Origin: Steroidobacteraceae bacterium
Lineage (GTDB): Bacteria; Pseudomonadota; Gammaproteobacteria; Steroidobacterales; Steroidobacteraceae
NCBI GenBank assembly: GCA_019187185.1
Contig: JABAQU010000013.1
Coordinates: 1 to 60,927, forward strand
Reading direction: 5' to 3'
Length of the DNA: 60,927 bases
Shown here: positions 16,242 to 25,074 of the stretch, in pieces
How the letters are laid out: each line of letters starts with the position of its first letter
How positions within the stretch are numbered: the first letter of the stretch is position 1
Translations under genes and position numbers: made by a program
The notes under the pieces: model-generated
What the model saw: only the letters and a program-made list of their open reading frames with translations
Told to the model about the DNA's origin: nothing
Databases searched by the model: none

Positions 16242-18694
16242 AAGCGCTGGCTGAACTTCAGCCCGAACGTGCGCGGCTGGTTCGTGATGATGTAGGGATG
16301 TGTGCAGATCTGCTCGTCGCACTGTGCGAAGCGCGTGATGTCTGCGCGCTTGTCGAACGCGTTGTCGATGAATAGCTCGAGCGAGTAGCTGTCCCTGTCC
16401 AGCCCGAAGCTGAAGTCGGCCACGCCATAGGCCCGGTTCGGGCCGCCGAGCTCGGCTTCGTCTGCCGGCAGCAACGCCGAGCGCCGCTCGCTCTGATAGG
16501 CGAAGGCGCCTTGCATGTTCGCGTTGAAGCCACCGAGCGGGAACGTGTAACGCGCAATCACGTTGCCCTTGAACTTCGGCGCGATCGGCAACTCGGTGCC
16601 CTTCGACGCAAAGCTCAACGGGTCGCATTGCCCGGGCGGCAACGGCAGGCCCGTGCTGTCGAGGTTCTCGCAGAAATCCTTGGTCAGTTCGCTGTTCAGG
16701 AACGTCACGCTGCCGCCGAGCATCAGGCGATCGGAAGCAGCCAGGCTGACGTCGGACTCGACGCCCTTGATCCGTGCGCCGCCGGCGTTGACGATGTTCG
16801 TCAAGCCGTTGGCGCCGAGAAACGAAAACTGGAAATCGTCCCAGTCTTCGTAGAAGACAGCGCCGTTGAATCGCAGACGATTGTCGAGCCACGTCGACTT
16901 CCAGCCGATCTCGTAGTTGAAGAGCGTGTCTGACTTGTAGGGAGCGAATGTGCCGCGACGATTCGGGCCGCCGGGCCGGAAGCCCTCCGAGTACGTGGCG
17001 TAGACGAGCCGATCACGGTCGAATTTGTACGTCAGCGTGACCTTGGGACTGACACCGTCCTCCTTCTGCCCCTTGTCGAGATTCCTGCAAGGTGCGCCGC
17101 CGAAGGGAATCCATCCGGAGCGGTCGAAGCGCGCGTCGCCTGCCTGGAAGCTGCACAGGGTCTCGCCGCTGTTGCCGCTGCCGCTATAGGCCTCCGAATA
17201 GCCGTAGTAACCCTGCAGCGTATTGTCCGAGTCGTACCAGCGAAAGCCGCCCAGTAGCGACCAGTTCTCGGTGAAATCGTAGGTCAGCTCGCCAAAGACC
17301 GCCGAATCCCGATCGACTCGTACCTGCTGGGTGAGCCAGACGGTATCCGGGTAGCCCGTGACGGCGAGGCCTGGGTCGAGGTTGTCGATCTTGTAATTCT
17401 GCTCGATGCGGTGTTGCTGGCGTTGCGCGAACACGCCGCCGACGAAGCGCAGCCGCTTCGTGGGATCCGTGGAGACGCGCAGCTCATGGCTCCAGCGCTG
17501 GTACCGGTCGTCGCTCAGGAAGTACTGCGACGCGTTCACGACGTCGGTATCGGAATTCAGGTAGTAGCCGTATACGACGTCGTAGAAGTAGGTGTAGTCC
17601 GAATAGTCCGAGTCACCGGTGGTATCGCGCTTGAGATACGAACCTGCGTAGACGAGGTCGAGATTCGCGATCTTGCCTTCGACGGTGAGCGCCGCCTGGC
17701 CCCATTTGTCGTCGAATTTCTCCGAGCGGTAGCGATGGATTTCCAGATCGCCAACCGCCGGATCGTACGCGAAGCCACCGCCGTTCTCCTGCTTCTGGCC
17801 CATCAGCTGTGGCGTGATCGTCCAGCTGTCGTTGAGGTCGATGCGCAGCGCGGCGCGCGCGCCATAGGTCTCTGTGTCGTTGTAGTTGTTCTTCACATAC
17901 GCTGCATTGCTCGCAGTGATCGGCCGGCCGGCGACGCTGCTCGCAGTCGGAAACGTGATCGTGCCCGGCACATTGTCGATGTAGCCCGGTGTCTTGGTTG
18001 CCCAGCCGACGAGCCGCACCGCGGCGCGTTCCGACACGGGGATGTTCACGAAGCCTTCGGCCACGTAGCCGCCGCCGCCTTCGAGCACGCTGCCTTCGAG
18101 GTCGTAGCCTGACGCAAACCCGTCGGGGTCTGGCTTGTTCGTGATGATCCGAACGGTGCCGGCCTGTGAACTCGCGCCGTACAGGGTGCCCTGCGGCCCA
18201 GCCAGGCCTTCCACCCGCGCGATGTCGTACATGTGCAGGTCGAGCGAACCCTGGATCGTCGTGATCGGCTGCTCATCGAGGTAAATGCCGACGCTCGGCT
18301 GCGAACCCGAGTGGTTGCCGTTGTCGCCGGCTGCGACGCCGCGGAAGTAGACCCGCGCGAAGCCCGGCCCGCCGGTCGTGTACGAAAGGCTCGGGAGAAA
18401 TTTCGCGTAATCGTCGAAGTCCGAGACGTGCAACTCTTCGAGCTTCTGCGTGCCGAGCGCCTGGATGCTGATCGGCACGTCCTGCAGGCTCTCCGTCCGC
18501 TTCGTCGCGGTGACGATCACTTCCTCGAGCCCGCCGGACGTGGCCGGCGTCGGGCTCTGCGCGTGCGCCGTCGAGATCGCGGCGAGCACCGCGGTCGAGA
18601 CCAGCGGCGCATTTCGCGCGATGGCGCGTGGTGCGTGCGAATGCGGGCGAAGCGCCTGCCGGCGCAGAAGTTTTCTCTTCCTGCTACGAGTCAT
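16238..18694 (-). CDS. TonB-dependent outer membrane receptor
   Basis: This 818-residue outer-membrane receptor performs TonB/proton-motive-force driven uptake of a large or scarce substrate. An unusually basic N-terminus and signal peptide end near AHAQ (46). A TonB-box-like LEEVIVTATKR is followed by the plug domain (PISIQALGTQKLEELHVSDF; GGPGFARVYFRGVAAGDN; RVEGLAGPQGTLYGASSQAGTVRIIT) and a 22-strand barrel ending in aromatic KFSQRF, typical of BAM substrates. It follows the TPR-sulfotransferase gene by 23 bases on the same strand, with GGGGGT 6 bases before ATG 18694, so the two are likely co-transcribed. The plug resembles receptors of sphingomonad-type catabolic clusters; the substrate is unknown. 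Confidence 0.9.
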   Translation of the reverse strand: MTRSRKRKLLRRQALRPHSHAPRAIARNAPLVSTAVLAAISTAHAQSPTPATSGGLEEVIVTATKRTESLQDVPISIQALGTQKLEELHVSDFDDYAKFLPSLSYTTGGPGFARVYFRGVAAGDNGNHSGSQPSVGIYLDEQPITTIQGSLDLHMYDIARVEGLAGPQGTLYGASSQAGTVRIITNKPDPDGFASGYDLEGSVLEGGGGYVAEGFVNIPVSERAAVRLVGWATKTPGYIDNVPGTITFPTASSVAGRPITASNAAYVKNNYNDTETYGARAALRIDLNDSWTITPQLMGQKQENGGGFAYDPAVGDLEIHRYRSEKFDDKWGQAALTVEGKIANLDLVYAGSYLKRDTTGDSDYSDYTYFYDVVYGYYLNSDTDVVNASQYFLSDDRYQRWSHELRVSTDPTKRLRFVGGVFAQRQQHRIEQNYKIDNLDPGLAVTGYPDTVWLTQQVRVDRDSAVFGELTYDFTENWSLLGGFRWYDSDNTLQGYYGYSEAYSGSGNSGETLCSFQAGDARFDRSGWIPFGGAPCRNLDKGQKEDGVSPKVTLTYKFDRDRLVYATYSEGFRPGGPNRRGTFAPYKSDTLFNYEIGWKSTWLDNRLRFNGAVFYEDWDDFQFSFLGANGLTNIVNAGGARIKGVESDVSLAASDRLMLGGSVTFLNSELTKDFCENLDSTGLPLPPGQCDPLSFASKGTELPIAPKFKGNVIARYTFPLGGFNANMQGAFAYQSERRSALLPADEAELGGPNRAYGVADFSFGLDRDSYSLELFIDNAFDKRADITRFAQCDEQICTHPYIITNQPRTFGLKFSQRF

Positions 18695-18717
18695 ATGCCT
18701 ACCCCCGTTTCGTATAC

Positions 18718-20736
18718 TCAGGAACGCGACGATGTCGGATAGCGATCGATGATCGGGCCGAGCGCGTGCTTCAACGGCTCGAGCCAGGGTTCATAGTGGC
18801 GCCACTGATCCACGCCGTCGCGGTAGATCGGGCGGCGCACCTGCTCCGAACTTGCGGTGCGTACAGCGCGGTCGTTCCGATAGAACTGCAGGCACGCGGG
18901 CTCGAAGGGCAATCCGCAGTAATCGAGCAATCGGCGCACCTCGGTTTCGGTGTCCTCGACCATCCGCTCGTAGATCACGCGATGAACCCGGCCTGGCAGA
19001 ACCGCGTCGAAGTGCGCCATCAACTCGACGTAGTCCCGGTAGTAGCGGCCCACTTCATCGAGGCTGTAGCTGAAGGCCTGGCCGCGCGCGAAATGCTGCT
19101 TGAACGCGGAAAAGCAGCAGCCGAGCGGATGGCGGCGGGCATCGATGATTTTCGCGTTCGGCAGCAGGAGATGGATCAGCCCGACGTGCGCGAAGTTGTT
19201 CGGCATCTTGTCGATGAAGAAAGGCGCTGCGCTGTGTCGCTGGATGCGCGTCTGCACGAGGTAGCGCTCGCCGAGCTGCGCACACTCCACGCGGCCGAGC
19301 TGCGCGAGTGCCTCGAAGTAGCGCGAATCGGGCCCACGTGCGGCCCCGCCGCCGATCTCGCGGGCGATCTGGATGATGTCGGGCAATTCCATCGTGCCTT
19401 CGACCTGCGAGTGGCTCGACAGGATCTGCTCGATCAATGTCGAGCCCGCGCGCGGCAGGCCGACAACGAAGATGACGTCGGGCGCCGGCGAGCCCCAGCC
19501 GCTGCGTGCCGCGAAGAAATCGGGTGTCAACATGGCTTTGGACCGCTGCACATGCGCCGTGTTGTCGGCGGCGGACCAGGTGACGCTGCGACGACGCAGG
19601 CGATTGCCGGCCTCGTAATGGCCGAACGAGGCTGCATAGTCTTCTGCATCTTCGAGCGCCTTGCCGAGCGCAAAATCGAAGTGGAAACGGTCCTCGTCGG
19701 CAAGATCCTTGCGGTCTAGCTGCCGGCGCATGGCGGCAATATCCATCGGGGAGAACCGGAATGTCTTGAGGTTCGCGAGACTCCACCAGGCTTCACCGAA
19801 ATGCGGTGCGAGTTCGAGGCAGCGACGATAGGCGTCGACGGCCTCATCGAGCCTCCCCGCCGTCTTCAGCGTGTGTCCGTAGCTCATCCAGAGCTTCGGC
19901 TGGCGGGGATACTCCCGCAGTACATCACTGTAGATGCTGATCGCGCGTGGCAGATCACCGAGCCGCGCGGCGAGCGACGCGGCGAGATTTCGATAGCCCG
20001 GATTGCCCGGGTCGGCATGCAGCAGCAGCTCCGCTTCCGCGACTGCCGCGGCAAGCTTTGCCTGCTTCTGCAGGACGAGGGCGAGGTTGTGACGCGCGGC
20101 GAGGAAGCCGGGTGCGAGCTCGAGGCAGCGGCCGAGCAGTCTCTCTGCGTCACCGTAACGGCCAATTCGCGCGCCGACCTCGGCGAGCATGCGGATCGCG
20201 GCGACATCGGTGGGGTGCATCTTCAAGTGCTCGCGCAGCAGGTGCTCGGCGTCTGCAATCCGGCCCTCGCAGAGCGCCGCGGCGGGTTCGAGCAGCCGCG
20301 GATCACGCGTGGAATGGCGGATGTGCCGGGCGTAGGCCGCGTCGGCGCCCTCGGTATCGCCCAGGAGCGTGAGGTGATCACCGAGGATGCGCCAGGCGTC
20401 GGGCAGGTCCGGCTTCAGTTCCACCGCGCGCCTGAACGCAAGGATCGCGTCGTCGCCACGATGCGCGTTCGCGAGCGCGAGGCCCAGCTCGAGCTGTGCG
20501 ACGCCCCACCGAGGCTGCGTTCGCACGAGCGGCTCGAGAACGCCGAGCGCACGCGCGGTGTCGCCTTGGCGACGGTATGCGGACCCGAGGGTCAGCTGCG
20601 CAATCGGGTGTCCGGGCGCGACATTCAGGATTTCGTCCGCCTGTTCGGCGGCGAGCCGCGGGTCGACTTGCAGGAGCTGCGCGGCGTGCGCGAGCGCCAC
20701 ATCCAGCGTACCGACCGGGTCGGTAGCGCTATCCAT
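18718..20736 (-). CDS. TPR repeat-containing sulfotransferase
   Basis: This 672-residue protein fuses about nine tetratricopeptide repeats (residues 1-360, e.g. LDEAVDAYRRCLELAPHFGEAW) to a PAPS-dependent sulfotransferase domain (about 405-660). The 5'-phosphosulfate loop is VVGLPRAGSTLIEQILSSH and the 3'-phosphate motif lies around DARRHPLGCCFSAF. The family moves sulfate from PAPS to a hydroxyl or amino group; the acceptor is unknown, and the TPR part may hold it. There is no signal peptide. It is the first gene of a likely two-gene operon with the TonB receptor. Such pairing recurs in aerobic proteobacteria and may mean sulfation of a receptor ligand or envelope component. Confidence 0.88.
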   Translation of the reverse strand: MDSATDPVGTLDVALAHAAQLLQVDPRLAAEQADEILNVAPGHPIAQLTLGSAYRRQGDTARALGVLEPLVRTQPRWGVAQLELGLALANAHRGDDAILAFRRAVELKPDLPDAWRILGDHLTLLGDTEGADAAYARHIRHSTRDPRLLEPAAALCEGRIADAEHLLREHLKMHPTDVAAIRMLAEVGARIGRYGDAERLLGRCLELAPGFLAARHNLALVLQKQAKLAAAVAEAELLLHADPGNPGYRNLAASLAARLGDLPRAISIYSDVLREYPRQPKLWMSYGHTLKTAGRLDEAVDAYRRCLELAPHFGEAWWSLANLKTFRFSPMDIAAMRRQLDRKDLADEDRFHFDFALGKALEDAEDYAASFGHYEAGNRLRRRSVTWSAADNTAHVQRSKAMLTPDFFAARSGWGSPAPDVIFVVGLPRAGSTLIEQILSSHSQVEGTMELPDIIQIAREIGGGAARGPDSRYFEALAQLGRVECAQLGERYLVQTRIQRHSAAPFFIDKMPNNFAHVGLIHLLLPNAKIIDARRHPLGCCFSAFKQHFARGQAFSYSLDEVGRYYRDYVELMAHFDAVLPGRVHRVIYERMVEDTETEVRRLLDYCGLPFEPACLQFYRNDRAVRTASSEQVRRPIYRDGVDQWRHYEPWLEPLKHALGPIIDRYPTSSRS

Positions 20737-20796
20737 GCGCGCGGCTGCGGCGAGGTGACTTCACGCGACAGCTATGAGAAACCGCCGCAGCGGCGT

Positions 20797-20802
20797 TGTC
20801 AA
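20797..20802 (-). promoter_or_regulatory. Possible -35 (TTGACA) for the sulfotransferase operon
   Basis: The minus strand carries a perfect TTGACA, 61 bases before the sulfotransferase start. The -10 candidates 18-19 bases on (CTCATA/TCATAG) are weak. A GC-rich dyad (CCGCCGCAGCGGCG) lies between them. Confidence 0.33.
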
Positions 20803-20843
20803 ACCTGTTGTATGGAACCTACGGCATAATCAGGGGCGTGAGC

Positions 20844-22184
20844 GTGCAACGCGGTTTCCTGTTCGCCAGTGCCGGCGTCTGCGCGCTGATGATTGCAGTC
20901 GGCTGTGCGGCGCCAGTGACCCCAGCGCCTCGGGGCATCGATCGCGCTGGTCTCGTCGATACAGGCGCACTCGCCATGCAGTGCGGCGCGCTGATAGACG
21001 GCATCTCGGATACGCCGCAGCGTGACGTTACCGTGGTGATCCAGGGCGGCCGCATCGCGGCCATCGAAGCAGGCCGCCGCTCGCCACCCGGCCTGCCCGT
21101 GATCGATCTCGCGGATCACACCTGCCTGCCCGGGCTGATCGACATGCATACGCACATCACCGAGCGGCCCGAAGATACGGCCGACCTCACGGTGTACTTC
21201 CGTCGCACGGCAGCCGAGCAGGCCGCGCTCGCGCGCCAGTTCGCCGCCGCCACCTTGCGCGCAGGTTTCACCACCGTGCGCAACCTCGGGGCCTACAACG
21301 CCTGGACCGATCGCGCGCTGCGCGACGCCATCAATCGCGGCGAAGTGGCCGGCCCGCGCATGCAGGTGGTCGGCTACTACCTGACGATCCCGGGCGGCGG
21401 CGGCGATCTCCTGGTGCCGGCTGTGCCGGAAGCAGACATCCCGGCCGACGTGCGGCGAGGCGTGGCGCGCGGCCCCGCGGAGTTTCGCGCCAAGGCGCAG
21501 GCGGCGATCGACGGCGGCGCGGACCTGCTCAAGGTGATCGCCTCCGGCGCGGTGCTCGCGTTCGGCGGCGTGCCGGGCGAGCCGGAGATGACCCCGGAGG
21601 AGATCGCGGCGGTCACCGCGGTCGCGCACGCGGCGGGGCGCAAGGTGGCGGCACATGCGCATGGCGCGCGCTCGATCCGCGAGGCGATCCTCGCGGGCGC
21701 CGACACGATCGAGCACGCCTCGCTGATCGACGACGAGGGCATCGCGCTCGCGAAGGCGCACGGCGTCGCATTGTCGATGGATGTCTACAACGGCGACTAC
21801 ATCGACAGCGAAGGGCGCCGTCTCGGCTGGCCGGCCGAGTTCCTGCGCAAGAATGCCGAGACGACGGAGGCGCAGCGGCAGGGCTTCACGCGCGCCCATG
21901 CAGCCGGTGTCGCGATCGTCTACGGCACCGACGCGGGCGTGTACCCGCACGGCTTGAACGCGCGGCAATTCCCGATCATGGTCGAGCGCGGCATGACGGC
22001 GATGGAGGCGATCAAGTCCGCCACCTCGGTGGCCGCGCGCTACATGGGGTGGTCGGACCGGGTCGGCGAGGTCACGCCCGGCCGCTACGGCGATGTGATC
22101 GCGGTCCGGGGCGATCCGCTCGCGGACATTCGCCTCCTGCAGACGGTCGACGTCGTGGTCAAGGGCGGGCGCGTGATCGATTAG
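20844..22184 (+). CDS. Metal-dependent amidohydrolase, predicted lipoprotein
   Basis: This 446-residue amidohydrolase of the imidazolonepropionase/prolidase-like group hydrolyses amide or dipeptide bonds at a binuclear metal site. Metal ligands are visible: DMHTHI, the carboxylated-Lys candidate in DLLKVIASGAV, AAHAHG, IEHASLID and YGTDAGV. The N-terminus has a hydrophobic run and a lipobox AVGC, so the mature enzyme is probably attached to a membrane on the periplasmic side. I chose GTG 20844 because AGGGG lies 7 bases upstream and it gives a compact lipoprotein signal; GTG 20838 and TTG 20796 are alternatives. It shares a 107-bp divergent promoter region with the sulfotransferase gene. Confidence 0.82.
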   Translation: MQRGFLFASAGVCALMIAVGCAAPVTPAPRGIDRAGLVDTGALAMQCGALIDGISDTPQRDVTVVIQGGRIAAIEAGRRSPPGLPVIDLADHTCLPGLIDMHTHITERPEDTADLTVYFRRTAAEQAALARQFAAATLRAGFTTVRNLGAYNAWTDRALRDAINRGEVAGPRMQVVGYYLTIPGGGGDLLVPAVPEADIPADVRRGVARGPAEFRAKAQAAIDGGADLLKVIASGAVLAFGGVPGEPEMTPEEIAAVTAVAHAAGRKVAAHAHGARSIREAILAGADTIEHASLIDDEGIALAKAHGVALSMDVYNGDYIDSEGRRLGWPAEFLRKNAETTEAQRQGFTRAHAAGVAIVYGTDAGVYPHGLNARQFPIMVERGMTAMEAIKSATSVAARYMGWSDRVGEVTPGRYGDVIAVRGDPLADIRLLQTVDVVVKGGRVID

Positions 22185-22264
22185 CGGCGCGTTCGAGCAT
22201 CCGCCGTGAAGCCGATACCGCGACGCTGCGGCTGCTGATGGCGAAATGACCCTGATCGACGCGC

Positions 22265-22270
22265 TACAAT
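22265..22270 (+). promoter_or_regulatory. Possible -10 element (TACAAT) before the Rieske operon
   Basis: TACAAT lies 23 bases upstream of the Rieske oxygenase start in the 108-bp gap after the amidohydrolase gene. It is close to the sigma-70 -10 consensus and stands out in this GC-rich DNA. No clear -35 hexamer was seen at 16-18 bases. Confidence 0.38.
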
Positions 22271-22292
22271 CCCGCCTCCAGCGGGGGTGGAA

Positions 22293-23444
22293 ATGGCCAT
22301 TGAGGGCGGGCAGCAGCTGCCGTGGGTTGCGCATCTCGAACGAACCCGCGGTCCGTTCGCCGAAGCCCGGACACTGCCGGGCGAGGTCTACGGCTCAGAC
22401 CAGATCCTGCAGCTCGAGCAGCGCGGCCTCTTTGCGCGCGAATGGCTCTGCGTCGGTCGCGAAGCCGATTTCCCGGCGCCGGGTGACTGGTTCCTGAGGG
22501 ACGTCGCCGGCGATTCGGTCATCGTGATGCGCGGCCGGGACGGCGAGATCCGCGCCTTCTACAATGTATGCCGCCATCGGGGCTCGCGGCTCCTCGATGA
22601 ACCGCGGGGCCAGGGACTCGCGCGCATCGTGTGCCCGTACCACGCGTGGAGCTACCAGCTCGACGGCAGTCTGCAGCAGGCGCCGCGCATGGGGCCCGGG
22701 TTCTGCAAGGAAGAGCACGGGCTCGTGCCGGTGCGCAGCGGCTTGCACGAAGGATTCATTTTCCTGAACCTCGATCCGCAGGCGCAGCCACTCGAGCGTT
22801 ATCTCGCCGACCTGCCGGACCTGACTCGCTTCAGGATGCCGCAGCTGCGCCGCGGACGCCGCATCGAGTATGAAGTACGGGCGAACTGGAAGCTGATCTG
22901 CGAGAACTACAGCGAGTGCTACCACTGCTCGCTTGCGCACCCGCAGCTCACTCGCATCAGCGAGCAGATCAGCCGCGACGAACGTGGCCAGGACATCGGC
23001 GCCTGCTTCAACGGCGGGCCCATGAAGTTGCGGGACGGCATCGAGACGATGTCGATGAGCGGCCGCAGCAACCTGCCGACCATCCCCGGGCTGTCGCTCG
23101 AGGACTGCCGTTACGTGCACTACTACGTGATCTACCCGAACATGCTGCTGTCGCCGCATCCGGACTACGTGCTCGTGCACACGGCGTGGCCACTCGCGCC
23201 CGATCGAACGCGCGTCGAGTGCGAGTGGCTCGTCACCGCGGAAGCGCTCGCCGCCAAAGACTTCGATCCGTCCGATGTCGTGGAATTCTGGGATGTGACC
23301 AACCGCCAGGACTGGGCGCTCTGCGAGCGTGCGCAGGCGGGAGTCACCTCGCGCGGCTACCGGCCGGGGCCGTACCAGTCGTCCGAGGATTGCGTGCACA
23401 TCTTCGATCGCTGGTACGCCGAGCGGCTCCTGGAGCTGCTCTGA
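22293..23444 (+). CDS. Rieske non-haem iron oxygenase, alpha subunit
   Basis: This 383-residue ring-hydroxylating-type oxygenase uses O2 and electrons from a reductase for hydroxylation or oxidative demethylation. The Rieske 2Fe-2S ligands are C93-R-H95 and C114-P-Y-H117. The mononuclear iron site shows ENYSECYHCSLAH (E208..H211....H216) and a late Asp in NRQDWALCE. ATG 22293 follows a GCGGGGG; GTG 22287 is an alternative. No dedicated reductase or ferredoxin gene is adjacent. It heads a run of closely spaced genes with two FAD oxidoreductases and a GcvT-like protein, a context closer to demethylases acting on N- or O-methyl groups than to aromatic ring dioxygenases. The substrate is inferred, not shown. 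Confidence 0.88.
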   Translation: MAIEGGQQLPWVAHLERTRGPFAEARTLPGEVYGSDQILQLEQRGLFAREWLCVGREADFPAPGDWFLRDVAGDSVIVMRGRDGEIRAFYNVCRHRGSRLLDEPRGQGLARIVCPYHAWSYQLDGSLQQAPRMGPGFCKEEHGLVPVRSGLHEGFIFLNLDPQAQPLERYLADLPDLTRFRMPQLRRGRRIEYEVRANWKLICENYSECYHCSLAHPQLTRISEQISRDERGQDIGACFNGGPMKLRDGIETMSMSGRSNLPTIPGLSLEDCRYVHYYVIYPNMLLSPHPDYVLVHTAWPLAPDRTRVECEWLVTAEALAAKDFDPSDVVEFWDVTNRQDWALCERAQAGVTSRGYRPGPYQSSEDCVHIFDRWYAERLLELL

Positions 23445-23457
23445 GGTGCGCGGCGGC

Positions 23458-25074
23458 ATGACCCGTTACGACGTCATCGTCGTCGGCGCAGGCCACAACG
23501 GCCTCACGACCGCCGCGTTCCTCGCCAAGGCCGGGCTCAAGGTGCTCGTGCTCGAGCGCAATCCGTGGATCGGTGGCGCCGCGGTGAGCCGTGAACTGCA
23601 CCCGGGCTGGATCTACTCCAACTGCTCCTACGTGTGCAGCCTGCTGCGTCCGGAGATCTACCGCAGCCTCGACCTCGCCCGCCATGGCCTGCAGATCGCG
23701 CCGTACGGCGGCGGGCTCACGTTCACGCGCGACAACGACTTCATCGGCGGCTATGTCGACAAGGATGTGCGCCGCCGGGAGTACGCGCGCCACAACGAAC
23801 GCGATGCGGATGCGTACCTGCGCTACTCGCGCGACACGATGCGCCAGTGCCGCTTCATCCGCGCACTCCTGATGCGCACGCCGCCCGATCCGACATCGTT
23901 TCGCCTGCGCGACCTGCGCGAGCTCCTGCACCTCGGCCGCGAGTTCGCGAGCCTCGGCGAGGCGACGATGGGCGACACGATCCGCTTCTACACGATGAGC
24001 ATCGCGGACTACCTGGCCGAGTATTTCGAGTCGGACATCGTCAAGGCGCATCACGCGGGCAGCGGCATCATCGGCACCGCGCTCGGCGTGCAGTCGCCGG
24101 GCACGGCCTACGTGCTGCTGCACCATTACATGGGCGACGTCGACGGCCAGATGGGTTCGTGGGGCTTCGCGCGCGGCGGCATGGGCGCCGTGTCGAAGGC
24201 GATCGCGGGAGCCCTGCAGTCGCACGGCGGCATCGTGAAGTCCGACGCGCCGGTGGCGCGCATCCTCGTGCGCCACGGCGCGGCCTGCGGCGTCGTGCTC
24301 GGCAACGGCGACGAGTACTACGCGGACAGCATCGTCTCGAGCGTCGACCCGAAGCGGACGTTCCTGTCGCTGATGGAGCCCGGCGACCTGCCCGCCGGCA
24401 TCGTGCAGAAGGCGCGCGAGTTCAAGAGCCGCGGCTCCTCGGGCAAGCTCAACATCGCGCTCGATGCACTGCCGGTCTTCCCGGCGCTCGGCCGCGGGCA
24501 CCCGCTCATCGCGGGCGACATGCATTTCCTCGATACGCTCGAGCGCTTCGAGCGCGCGTACGACGACTGGAAGGCGGGCACATGGTCGAAGGACCCGTAC
24601 CTCGATCTGCTGATTCCGTCGGTGACCGATCCGACGATGGCGCCCCCCGGCAAGCACTTCATGTCGGTGTTCGTGCAGTACGTGCCGCATGAAATAGAGG
24701 GTCGCGCATGGACCGATGCCGATCGCGCCGCGTTTCGCGATACGGTGTTCGACCAGATCGAGCGCTACAGCCCGGGCTTCAGGAAGCTCGTGCTGCACGC
24801 GGAAGTGCGCACGCCGCAGGAACTCGACCGCGAGGTCGGGCTCACGGAGGGCAACATCTTCCAGGGCGAGCTGACCTTCGACCAGCTGTTTTTCAATCGT
24901 CCATTCCCCGGCTACGCGCAATATCGCGGCCCGGTGCGTGGCCTGTACCTGTGCGGCTCGGCCACGCACCCGGGTGGTGGTGTGATGGCCGCGCCGGGCG
25001 CCAACGCGGCGCGCGAGATCCTGCGCGACCTGCGCCGCCCGAACACGGTGCCGGAAGGGTGGAGCGATGACTGA
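23458..25074 (+). CDS. FAD-dependent oxidoreductase, phytoene-desaturase-like (1)
   Basis: This 538-residue flavoprotein has an N-terminal Rossmann motif (VIVVGAGHNGLTTAAFLAKA, residues 5-24) ending in LVLERNPWIGGAAVSR. A central substrate domain follows, then the C-terminal FAD-binding signature GLYLCGSATHPGGGVMAAPG. It belongs to the CrtI/PYROXD2-like amine-oxidase-fold group, which oxidises or desaturates diverse substrates; a carotenoid role is unlikely because no carotenoid genes are near. ATG 23458 is 13 bases after the Rieske stop. It overlaps the next gene, its paralogue, by 8 bases. The pair may act in sequence or as a heterodimer. Confidence 0.86.
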   Translation: MTRYDVIVVGAGHNGLTTAAFLAKAGLKVLVLERNPWIGGAAVSRELHPGWIYSNCSYVCSLLRPEIYRSLDLARHGLQIAPYGGGLTFTRDNDFIGGYVDKDVRRREYARHNERDADAYLRYSRDTMRQCRFIRALLMRTPPDPTSFRLRDLRELLHLGREFASLGEATMGDTIRFYTMSIADYLAEYFESDIVKAHHAGSGIIGTALGVQSPGTAYVLLHHYMGDVDGQMGSWGFARGGMGAVSKAIAGALQSHGGIVKSDAPVARILVRHGAACGVVLGNGDEYYADSIVSSVDPKRTFLSLMEPGDLPAGIVQKAREFKSRGSSGKLNIALDALPVFPALGRGHPLIAGDMHFLDTLERFERAYDDWKAGTWSKDPYLDLLIPSVTDPTMAPPGKHFMSVFVQYVPHEIEGRAWTDADRAAFRDTVFDQIERYSPGFRKLVLHAEVRTPQELDREVGLTEGNIFQGELTFDQLFFNRPFPGYAQYRGPVRGLYLCGSATHPGGGVMAAPGANAAREILRDLRRPNTVPEGWSDD

